The notes beneath the pieces are model-generated. The model did no database searches and had not been told where the DNA came from. It saw only the letters and a program-made list of their open reading frames with translations. Shown here one piece after another: positions 55,036-64,000 of a stretch of DNA of 64,000 nt. The position numbers were made by a program, and so were the translations under genes. How positions within the stretch are numbered: position 1 is the first letter of the stretch; each line of letters begins with the position of its first letter. Source of the stretch: Ariolimax columbianus (lineage: Eukaryota; Mollusca; Gastropoda; Stylommatophora; Arionidae); assembly GCA_036924085.1 (NCBI GenBank), contig JAVGWX010000011.1, positions 31,494,386-31,558,385 on the forward strand, in the 5' to 3' direction.

Positions 55036-55559
55036 TCCATTACTCTTCCTGCAGGATATGCTGTTGAAATACCAATTTATTATACAGTGGTTTTCTTTAT
55101 TACGTATTTCTTATATTATTTTGTAAATGTCCCCTTTGCTACCTCGAGGCGGTGGGGGCAGCTTGAGTGCTTGGGTGATTCTGGAAGATATGTTGACTGG
55201 TGCCTCGTTCACCTGGTAGGCTCAATCAAGCCAAACAAATTACCAATGGATAGGCCGACATCAAGATGCTCATGGGAGATTAAATGCAAAAATTGGAACA
55301 GACTACAGCAATTAGGAATTGATTATGAATAAAAATGGCATGGGAAAGAGAAATGAAAATCAGGAAAGCTGTCAATTTCTGTTATTTCAATGATCTGTTT
55401 TAGAAGACACCATTTTCCCACACAGTAGTGTACGTAATGCCACTTGGACACACTGAAAACCAAATTAACCATTTCAAAGTAGATAGGAAATAGAGATGAA
55501 GCTTAGATGATGTGAGGTTAAAGAGAGAAGCATACAGAAGATCAGACCATCACCAGCTC
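55036..55559. other. Unrecognised sequence after the minisatellite
   Basis: An 81-codon frame at 55087-55332 has no recognisable family and no supporting splice context. Confidence 0.4.
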
Positions 55560-56566
55560 TTAATGACTATGTCAATAATACTGTAGGTTTTCCAACAAAA
55601 CAAGAGATCATGCAAACCTTCAAACTAAAAAAATTATAAAGCTGCAGGACCAGATGAGACTTCACAATCCCCCCCCCCCCTTTCCGCCTCCATACCCCCT
55701 TTCCAAAGTCATGAATCATGAATGTAGAATCAGACATCTCAATCACTTCAGAGATGCTCATCATCATCAAGTGCTGTCTCCGCAACGGAGGTAATGGATC
55801 TCCATCTGTCTCGCACCAGGCTGGTACACGCAGTGAAACTGTCCCGACCACATTCTGATGTTGTCTGTTCATCTGTACCTATGTCCTTTGGCTCTCTTGC
55901 CTCCAAAATAATATTTAGCAGACAAAAATCTTATTTTTCTGCTTTTTTTTTTTTCCTTAAGAAGTATGTTTCTCCTGGAGTTATTTTAGGACCTCACTAA
56001 TGGTTTCAGAGGAGATGCTACACCAGCTCTTTAAAAAGATGTGGGAACAAAAGACCATTTCTAAAAAATGGAAAGAGGGACATTTAATCAAATTTACAAA
56101 GAAATGAAATGCAGTAACGGACAACGAATAACACCACCTGGAAATGAGTGGAATAGTCCTGATTATGATTAATGCTTGATCATATAAAAGGTGCATGAGA
56201 TGGAAAACTGAAAGAAGAACTGACAGGATTCCAAGCAGGATAAAATAGATAAAAGCACAGATAAAATACCGGTGCTCATTATTATCATAGTGCAAATAAA
56301 TATATATATAATGGCAGACACCTCTGTATATGAACTTTGTAGGTTTTTAAATGGCAATTGATAGTATTGACCAAAAATTTTGAAAACATTGAAGAATTAT
56401 GGAATACCAGATAAATTCATCAGAATTATACAAGATTTATATGAAGAGGCAACATGTAGAATAATCCACAAAGGCAAATTGTCAGATCCATTTACAGTTC
56501 AAACCTGAGTTCTCATGGTCATTGGCTGAGTGATGTGACCAACAGCAGAAAGTAGATATAGGAATA
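55560..56566 (+). mobile_element. RTE-like LINE remnant, left part, interrupted by LINE copy 2
   Basis: Pieces read PTKQEIMQTFKLKK and AAGPDETSQ (RT entry). An unrelated insert of about 300 bp follows (55669-55985, opening with 12 C). Then come EEMLHQLFKKMWEQKTISKK, WKEGHLIKFTKK and, across frameshifts, DSIDQK, KNYGIPDKFIRIIQDLYEEA and KLSDPFTVQT, the order of RTE-type RT blocks. The sequence resumes to the right of copy 2 at 63705, showing that copy 2 inserted into it. Confidence 0.78.
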
Positions 56567-56578
56567 TAGTGGACATTC
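56567..56578 (-). repeat. Target-site duplication of LINE copy 2 (at its 3' end)
   Basis: TAGTGGACATTC, identical over 12 bases to 63693-63704. Confidence 0.92.
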
Positions 56579-56601
56579 TTGTTCTTCTTCTTCGTACGCA
56601 G

Positions 56602-59600
56602 TCAGACAGTAACCATTATTTTTTCGAAAAAAGCGGCGGTCATCCTGAGGCTGTCGACACTGCCATAAAGCTTGTCTTGCAGTTCCACTGGTGATGGCCA
56701 CATCTGCTCTCTCTGATCCTCGTATGTCGGGCAGTTCTGCAGCAGATGTTCAGCGGTCATTTTACCGGTACCGCACGGGCATTCGTCGGTACCACCTATC
56801 TTTAATTTGTTGAATAGGTGGTACCTCAGTCTATTGTGGCCAGTGCGAAGTCTGAAGACAACGACCTGCTCTCTTCGGTTCAACTGGTAATAGGCATCGT
56901 TTTTGGTGTAACCAGTATGTTCGGTTTCCCATTTGGTTATGTATCTGGCTTTGATAAGCCATTTTGACTCTTCGTACGTCATACTAGTATCTGTTTGTGG
57001 TAGTCTTGCACCTTCTTTTGCCAGTCTGTCTGCCTTCTCGTTGCCTTGGATGTTGCAGTGTGATGGGACCCACTGTACCACTACCCTTTTTGGTGCGGAC
57101 TGCTGGCACAGTTGGCAGAGTGCTGCTCTTAAGTCATTAAGCTCAGTGTTTGTCTGGCTTTTTAGCGCTGTGACTACGGCGAGAGCATCTGTAAGCAGGA
57201 CTATATGGCTTTCATTTTCTTTGTGTGTCACCATTTCTTCCACTGCCACCCTCAGTGCCTCTGCCTCCACTCTGAAATTGCTTGTGTACTTACCAGTAGC
57301 GAATGACAGTGTTATTTTTCTGCCATTTGGTAGGTTCAGGAATGCTCCTGCCCCTCCGTTCTGTGTAGTGTTTGTTACAGAACCGTCGGTGTATGCATGG
57401 CAGTTTTTGTTTCCATACCTGGTATATTTTCTACCACCTCTGGAAATATATCCTGCCTCCAGGTAGGTTTTCGAACAGTAGTGATGGGTTTTGGTGTTGT
57501 TAGTGCGTTTATGGGATCTTCGTGCATCTTTGCTTTGGCTATTTCTGCAAAGTTTCTCCGCTTTAGTTTCCCATTTCCCAAATTGTTTAGTCTCTGGTGC
57601 ATTGGATGGTCAGTCAGTCTTCGGAGTTTCTCTGACTGCAGCTGGGCTCTGCAGTCTCTTCTATCGGTCATAGATTGCAGTTTAGTAATCTTTTCAAGTT
57701 CTACAATTGGCGTTGACTTCATGCCTCCTGTTATAACTCTCATGGCTTGGTTTTGAAGTTTGCTAACTTTATCGAAGTTCGCCTTTGCTGCTGTTGTCCA
57801 TGCCGCGATGCCATACTCGAGAACTGGTCTCACTCTTTCAGTGTACAGTTTCTTTAGTATGCTTTCGTCTGCTCCCCAGCTTGTGCCAGCAAGTTTCCTC
57901 ATGATTGCCGTTCTTTCTCTGGCTCTCATTCGGTTTCTCTCGATCTGACTTTTCCATGTCATGCGCGTATCAAATGTGACTCCCAGATAGTTTGGGTTGT
58001 CGTTTGGCTGCAGGAATTTGCCATTTAAACTTAATTTGGAATTTTGGGGTTTGATTGAAAGCGAGAATATTGTGCATGTGGTTTTCTCCTCGTTTATTTT
58101 GACCAGCCATGAGTTCGCCCACTCTTCCAGCGATGTTAGTGCCTGCTGCATCCGATTTCTTGCTATGGTGAGATTCTTTTCAGAGGTCCACATAGCCAGA
58201 TCGTCTGCAAACATTGAGCTATGGACTCTTCTTGGTATATTCTCTGTAATGTCGTTTATATACACCAGGAAGAGTGTGGGTGACAGTACTCCCCCTTGGG
58301 GTACTCCCTGCTCGAGTGTCACCTCTTTGCTCATCTGCCCTTGTACTTGGACTCTGGCCGTTCTTTGTTTGAGGTAGTGGTTGATCCACTTGTACATTTT
58401 CCCACAAACATCACTTCTTCTTAGCTTGACTCTAAGTCCATCTTTCCAGACTTTGTCAAATGCCTTTTCCAGATCCACCCAAACAGCTACTGTGTGTTTC
58501 TGTGCCTGGTAGGCATCTTCTATTTCCTGGGCTATGAGGATGACCTGGTCCTCAGTGGATCTGTGCTGTCTAAAGCCGGCTTGCTGTGGAATTAGTATTA
58601 GTTTTTCTTCCAGATGCCACATCAGTCTGGTGTTTATCATACATTCCATCAGCTTCCCGACACAGCTCAGTAGGCTGATGGGCCTGTATTCATTTGGATC
58701 TGTTTTGTCCTTTCCTGTTTTTGGTACTGGTACAAGTACTGCGTTTTTCCATGCCTGGGGTACAATTCCCCTTTTCCAGCTTTGGTTCAGGACCGATAGC
58801 AGTTTCCTCTTCGCTGTTTGGCCCATCCCCATCAGCATTTCGTTTGTTATCCCGTCTTTTCCGGGAGATTTCCTTTTCTTTAATGTTCTCATGGCCTCTT
58901 CCATTTCGCTCATTGTTAATTTGGCCAACATGTGCTCTTCAGGTGCCGTATTGATGTTGTCGTGCCCCTTTTGCTCTTCACTAATGTCTGTATGCCTATC
59001 TCGATGTGGTTTGCTCTGGCATAGTGATCGACAAAAGCGTTTGCGGCTTTCTTACCAGCTTGATGGTAATTTGTTTGTTTGACGGGGTTTCGTCGTTCAT
59101 GGCTCTGACTAGCTTCCATAGCTTGTTCCCTTCTTTGTCCAGGTTTAGGCTTTCCGTTTTGTTTTTCCAGCTCTCTCTTGCTGTTTGCTTGAGAGTGTAT
59201 TTGTATTTCGCCGTGGCGGCTTTGAGGGCGATGTTTGCCTCCATAGATTGTTCTCGCTCTGCCATGTTCCTAGCATTTGTTACTGCATCTTCCGCTTTCT
59301 GCAACTCATCATTCCAGTAGGGCTTATAGTTTTTCCTAGCTCCTCTTGGGATGGTTTCAGTGGCGGCTTGCATTATTGCCTTGCTTAGGCTTTCCACCAT
59401 GGGCTTCATTTTGTTGTTTCGTGTGTTGATGGTTTCACACAGCCCATCTGTCAGGATTGCAAATCTGTCCCAGTCGGCTCGTTTGTAATTCCAACGTGGG
59501 AGCGGTTTGGTTTCCTGTGGGCCTACTTCCATATCAATGTCTAGCCTGATCGGCCTGTGGTCGCTACCTGCCAGTTGGTTTAGCACCTGGCGGTCTATTT

Positions 59601-60360
59601 TATGGTGTATGTCCTGTGTGGAGAAGGCCAAATCTGGAGTCGAGGTGGTACGCCATGTTCTAGAATAGAAACTAGGGCTATCCTCCAGCCTATTGATTAG
59701 GGAGAGATTTGTATCTATCTCCCAATCTTCCACTTCGTCACCTCTGCTGTCTGTGTCAGAGTATCCCCATCTCTCCGAGTGGCTGTTGAAATCTCCAACT
59801 GCTATGCAGTTGGAGTCTCTGACCTCCATACTCGAGAGCGATAGGTCTTTATTTGGTGGTCCGTACAGATTGAAAATGCGGAGCTTCGTCTCTTGAGCCA
59901 TTATGTCAACTCCTACAATTTCTGCTTGTCCGGTGTGACTGACAGGTACCGCGCTACTCGGTATGCAGTTTCTGGTCAGTATCAGGACCCCGCCTTTGTG
60001 ACCTTCTCTATAGAGACGGAAGGTCTGGTATCCTCTGATTGAGAATTTATGATTATTGTTGAGGTGCGTTTCCTGGATACATGCCACGTCAATCTTACCT
60101 TCATGCAGGTGATGTGTTAGGGAAAGTTTTTTGTTAATGACTCCCTCCGCATTCCACTGTAGTATTTTGAGGGTCTTGAGTTTTTGGTGAATGGAAGTTG
60201 CCCCATAGCCATGTGCCTTGACTCCACAACACCCTGGTGGGTGACCACCAGTAGTCAAGGGTGGGCCCCTATGAGGCGTGAGGCCCGGCACTCTCGCTGC
60301 CTGGCGGGACTCCGCAGGATGAGAGCCATAGGTTTTTCTGATAGGTTGTACTGTCATCAT
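56602..60360 (-). pseudogene. Endonuclease-RT-RNase H polyprotein of LINE copy 2 (broken, nearly complete)
   Basis: The frame opens at 60360 (double ATG) and runs to 58996 with the whole endonuclease (ILQWNAEG, CIQETHLN, VGDFNSHSERWG, GSDHRPIRL). Small losses near 59050 and 59010 (about 20 and 9 bases) shift the frame. The RT is open at 57375-58931: SPGKDGITNEM, EYRPISLLSCVGKLMECM, QQAGFRQHRSTEDQ, VDLEKAFDKVW, GVPQGGVLSPTLF, MFADDLAMWT and NPNYLGVTFD. A one-base loss near 57415 and a loss of about 72 bp near 57404 break it before RNase H, which is then open to 56602 (AYTDGSV, EAEALRV, LLTDALAV, GNEKADRLAKEG and CCHC finger CPCGTGKMTAEHLLQNC). All catalytic motifs remain, but in three frames. 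Confidence 0.92.
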
Positions 60361-61004
60361 ACTGCGATTTACGTTGCACTGTTTTGTTAGGCTTGTGGCC
60401 CCATGGATCCGATTTCAACAGGCGTTTCTGTAGGGATGCCCTCCTTAGCCTTTGGCTGTCCCCAGCCTATCTGCAAGGCAGCAGTTGTTTGTGGTCAGAG
60501 TTTTCTCTCTTATGGAAGTTGTCTTACAAGACTGACGAGTCTTCACTACTCGTGTCTATAGGATGCGGTAATGATATATGAGATGTAATATATGATATGG
60601 ACTATGTACTGGTTTGTACTAACCCGGAAGAGAGGCAGTCTAGTGTGTCTGTATCCCAGGATCGTCACGTCCTGCCAGAAACGTATCATGTGCATGTGGG
60701 CGGGGTACCTCTTCGCTCCCTTTATTTTCTCGGCACATCTTTAGTGATGGTACGCCTAGCATTCCCCGCCACCTGGGAGGTTGACACAGTAGGGCAATGT
60801 GCAATGTCCGCTAGTCTGCATCTCTTCTGCATCCATTGGTATGGCTGATAGCGTACAGAGGTAGAGATCGAGGCAGGAGTGCATTTAACCAGGGGACAAG
60901 CCTGGTAATGTCACGAAGATTTTTGTTCGCCTAGTGTGCGGACAGATCTCATGGTCATTGGTTGAGTCTCGACAGTTCACAGTGAGGTGGCTTCTCTACT
61001 GTTT
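60361..61004 (-). other. LINE 5' leader, copy 2
   Basis: Counterpart of 29623-30252, with no conserved open frame. The blocks shared with copy 1 run through its whole length, with small indels near 60590 and 60730. Confidence 0.7.
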
Positions 61005-61392
61005 TCGACACCCCGACCAGGAACTAAGTCTTATGTTGGTGGTTTCGCACCCCATCGCCGTATAAGGTGAATATCAAGCAGCTGTCCACCCGCTTTGATC
61101 GGCGGACGGCAGAGACCTCTTTCTGCGGCTCTACCGGATAGGGCTGGGGCGCGAGCCCCAGGTCCCGAACATGTAGGAGCCTCCCATTGCAGTGGTGCTG
61201 AGATTTTGGGCGGGATTCCGGCTTACAGGGGTTCGGCCGTAATCCCTCACATGGTAGCCTCGCGCCATTGGCTTATCAGCCTGGTACGTGAACCAAAGTG
61301 GCTGCGGCTCCTCTCGAATTGAGCTGGATTTCCGTAGCAACGCCCTGTCATTAGTAGGGTAAAACTGACCTGTCTTCAGATGGTCTATTTCC
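61005..61392 (-). rRNA. 28S rRNA 3'-end-derived segment, copy 2 (not functional)
   Basis: On the minus strand it carries the 28S 3' domain order AGACAGGTCAGTTTTACCCT, GTTGCTACGGAAATCC, TCGAGAGGAGCCGCAG, AGCCAATGGCGCGAGGCTAC and GGAATCCCGCCCA, ending near GGTCGGGGTGTCG. It has the same deviations from typical 28S as copy 1. Confidence 0.82.
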
Positions 61393-61814
61393 AGCACCCG
61401 TTCACTATTTGACTAGACGAGTTAATTGAGGGCTTTTGTTTGTCAATGACCAGGTATTTGAAATCTGCAGTTTCTGCGGCGTTAAACACGATTTCCGTAG
61501 CGTTCTTTCATTAGAATGTTAGAGAGCTGACTTGTCTTCCGTGAGTCTAATACCAGCGTACGTTCATTATTAGACCCAACGGTAGTGCTCTCGATTTGTC
61601 AGTCGTTCTACAGTATTGGCGTGTTCAGTCAAATTAAGCCGCAGGTTCAATTCCTGGTTGTGCCCCTCTGTCAATTCCTTTAGCTAACACTAGATGCGAG
61701 ACAATCAAGTTACCGAGGGGATAGCCCCAGATTTTCGAGAGTCTAATTCCAGCACCCGTTCCATATTAGACCCAACAAAAGTGCTCTCGGCATGTCAATC
61801 ATGTCAGTGTTTGG
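61393..61814 (-). repeat. Shuffled 18S/28S patchwork, copy 2
   Basis: Contains a diverged second 18S piece (61619-61682: on the minus strand AAAGGAATTGACAGAGGGGC onward) and repeated 28S-like pieces with the ACGGGTGCTGG motif (near 61755 and 61400) and a variant near 61560. The layout equals copy 1 but the small indels differ. Confidence 0.7.
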
Positions 61815-61838
61815 CCGTGTTGAGTCAAATTAACCCGC

Positions 61839-61887
<49 letters not shown>

Positions 61888-63054
61888 TTTGCAACCATAC
61901 TTCCCCCGGAACCCAAACACTTTGGTTTCCCGGAAGCTGCCCGCAGAGTCATCGAAGCAACTCCTGCGGATCGCTAGTCGGCATCGTTTATGGTCAGAAC
62001 TACGACGGTATCTGATCGTCTTCGCGCCTCTGACTTTCGTTCTTGATTAATGAAAACATTCTTGACAAATGCTTTCGCAGTAGCTCGTCTTGCGGCGATC
62101 CAAGAATTTCACCTCTAACGCCGCAATACGAATGCCCCCGTTTGTCCCTGTTAATCATTACCTCCAGTTCCGAAAACCAACAAAATAGAACCGAGGTTCT
62201 ATTCCATTATTCCATGCACCATTATTCTGGCAGCCGGGGCCTGCTTTGAACACTCTAATTTTTTCAAAGTAAACGCGCCGGCCACCCAGGACGCTCAGCG
62301 AAGAGCACCCGTGGGAGAGAGCCGGCAGACGGTAGGGCAGGAGACAACGGGCAGTGAACCGGCGCGAGCCGGACCGCCCGCCTGCGCCTAAGATCCAACT
62401 ACGAGCTTTTTAACTGCAACAACTTTAATATACGCTATTGGAGCTGAAATTACCGCGGCTGCTGGCACCAGACTTGCCCTCCAATAGATCCTCGTTAAAG
62501 GGTTTAAAGTGTACTCATTCCAATTACGGGGCCTCGAAAGAGTCCCGTATTGTTATTTTTCGTCACTACCTCCCCGTGCCGGGAGTGGGTAAGTTGCGCG
62601 CCTGCTGCCTTCCTTGGATGTGGTAGCCGTATCTCATGCTCCCTCTCCGGAATCGAACCCTGATTCCCCGTTACCCGTTACAAACATGGTAGGCATGTCA
62701 CATACCATCGACATTTGAAAGAGCAGACATTTGAAAGATGCGTCGCCGGCACATGAGGCCATGCGATCAGCACAAAGTTATCCAGAGTCACCAGTGGGGA
62801 CGCCGCAACCCCGCGAGGGGAAACAACGATTGGTTTTGAACTAATAAAAGCGCTCTTCCCGCAAGGGTCGGAGCTTGGTAAGCATGTATTAGCTCTAGAA
62901 TTGCCACAGTTATCCAAGTAGGATCGTGTCATCTAAGGAACCTCGACTGATTTAATGAGCCATTCGCGGTTTCACCGTGAGACAGTGTGAACTTAGACAT
63001 GCATGGCTTAATCTTTGAGACAAGCATATGACTACTGGCAGGATCAACCAGATA
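61815..63054 (-). rRNA. 18S rRNA-derived segment, copy 2 (5' two thirds, not functional)
   Basis: 1240 bp from TATCTGGTTGATCCTGCCAG to AATTTGACTCAACACGG on the minus strand. It includes the stretch absent from copy 1 (about 62474-62685: GGTTCGATTCCGGAGAGGGA, CTACCACATCCAAGGAAGGC, GGGCAAGTCTGGTGCCAGCA). It breaks at the same 3' base as copy 1. It lacks the 3' third of 18S, so it is not a working gene. Confidence 0.94.
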
Positions 63055-63692
63055 TCTGTCGGAGACGTACGTAGCGCACACACCGGTCGGCGGTTGACGG
63101 GTGTATAAAAAGCTTCACTGGGACGGCCGCAGGGACCGACTGACGGAACGGACGGACGGTTGTTCCACCCGTCCCTCACTCCGTCGACCTAAGACCGCCT
63201 GACAGGGGCCCCTACACGCACCAGACGACCGACCGACCGGGCTCGCTTGAGGAGGGATGGCAGCGCTCTGTGCAGAACGGATCCCAACGACCTCGGCGAT
63301 GAATTTCACTGGGACTAGAGACAATTTGGCCTGCCGGCCTGCCCTTCTCCCGAGGGTTGGTCCCCGGGAGAACACAGGGCCTTCAGGTACGATTCCTGCT
63401 TTCCATTTGCCGGTCACAAGCTCTTTGCGAGAGTCTGACCACCAGCGAGACGAACTGTCGAGCTCTGCTATAAGCCTTAGATAAATCACCACGGACTGAC
63501 AACGTTTCTCGATACGGACCACAGCAGCGTACCTCGGTGGAGGAGACGCAAAAAAAAACCGCACCCCAATAGCTCTACGGGGAAAGGCGAGCGAGCGTTT
63601 TCCGCAAGCTCGCGCTATCGCTCCGCCTGGCGGGACTGAGATCGCTTTACGAACACTGGTTGAAATTGAATCGCGGCAGCGAGACAACTACC
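63055..63692 (-). other. ETS-like leader of rDNA head, copy 2
   Basis: GC-rich leader homologous to 27178-27806 and starting right at the target duplication. If the leader is the real external transcribed spacer, its first base would be at or near the RNA polymerase I start; this is inference. Confidence 0.65.
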
Positions 63693-63704
63693 TAGTGGAC
63701 ATTC
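63693..63704 (-). repeat. Target-site duplication of LINE copy 2 (at its 5' end)
   Basis: TAGTGGACATTC, identical to 56567-56578. Confidence 0.92.
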
Positions 63705-64000
63705 GATAAACAACTATATATGATATATGTATGCTGTCATATAAGCAGCAGGACATACAGACTAACATATGAAGCAGCAAAGATGGGATAGCAGATTAGT
63801 GTGAACAAAACAAAGGAAATGAGAATAAATAATAACCAAAGAGACTCCATAATGATTAATGGTCAAATAATTGAAAAAGTTCAAAATGGCCAAATTTGTT
63901 TTCAACTTTCTTCCTCAATAATGAACTCAACAGCATGCTCCATGGAGAATAAGATTAGGCTGTTTAACACGAATGTAGAGTGGGACCTGATATATGGCTC
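63705..64000 (+). mobile_element. RTE-like LINE remnant, right part
   Basis: Continues the element of 55560-56566. The plus strand reads ISVNKTKEMRINNNQRDSIM and INGQIIEKVQ, the palm-to-thumb region that normally follows the RT blocks on the left side. It runs off the right edge. Confidence 0.7.

Larger units (their letters stand above)
56579..63692 (-). mobile_element. rDNA-headed LINE, copy 2 (full length, most complete)
   Basis: A 7.1-kb unit in the opposite orientation to copy 1 with the same order of parts: ETS-like leader, 18S, 18S/28S patchwork, 28S 3' end, LINE 5' leader, endonuclease-RT-RNase H frame and a (GAA)n-like tail. It is bracketed by the perfect 12-bp duplication TAGTGGACATTC. 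Its 5' end lies within about ten bases of the position of the 5' end in copy 1. Compared with copy 1 it keeps about 210 bp more of 18S and the RT block lost there, so it is the better template for a family consensus. It sits inside an older RTE-like remnant. Confidence 0.93.

Noticed and set aside
55087..55332. 81-codon frame as a further exon after exon 10
   Set aside because: No acceptor in the required phase 2 and no recognisable conservation.

Overview
This window is metazoan nuclear DNA. The evidence is spliced exons with GT-AG introns, eukaryotic 18S and 28S rRNA-derived sequence, non-LTR retrotransposons (LINEs), mariner remnants, tRNA-derived SINEs and minisatellites. The 18S-like sequence and the mix of LINE families suggest a lophotrochozoan, most likely a mollusc and possibly a gastropod. 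That placement is by eye and needs an 18S search.

Layout. Bases 1-20956 are the right part of a very large satellite with a 41-bp monomer (about 511 copies here, running off the left edge), arranged in higher-order blocks. It ends directly in a minus-strand LINE reverse-transcriptase fragment. Read on the minus strand, the monomer is the continuation of that fragment's reading frame, so the satellite grew from a 41-bp piece of LINE coding sequence. From about 23.4 to 51.7 kb, ten exons on the plus strand share one unbroken splice phase and encode 334 codons of a cellular protein I do not recognise. Its introns are packed with transposable-element debris and minisatellites. From 52.6 to 55.0 kb there is a minisatellite with mixed 60-bp and 70-bp monomers. 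The right end is an RTE-like LINE remnant interrupted by a 7.1-kb element.

Main discovery. Two near full-length copies of one LINE family (plus strand 27178-33981; minus strand 56579-63692) carry a long rDNA-derived 5' head. The head holds an external-transcribed-spacer-like leader, the 5' two thirds of 18S, a rearranged 18S/28S patchwork and the 3' end of 28S. The head is followed by a LINE 5' leader and an endonuclease, reverse transcriptase, RNase H and CCHC reading frame, ending in a (GAA)n tail. Each whole unit, rDNA included, is bracketed by its own perfect 12-bp target-site duplication, so rDNA and LINE moved together as one retrotransposon. A third copy (47432-48992) is 5'-truncated, lacks the rDNA, and has a 12-bp duplication with one mismatch. 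All three reading frames are broken, so the copies here are dead, although most of the catalytic motifs survive between them.

No bacterial-type operon, CRISPR array or functional rRNA or tRNA gene is supported. Most long open reading frames in the first 21 kb are a by-product of the satellite having no stop codon on the minus strand.
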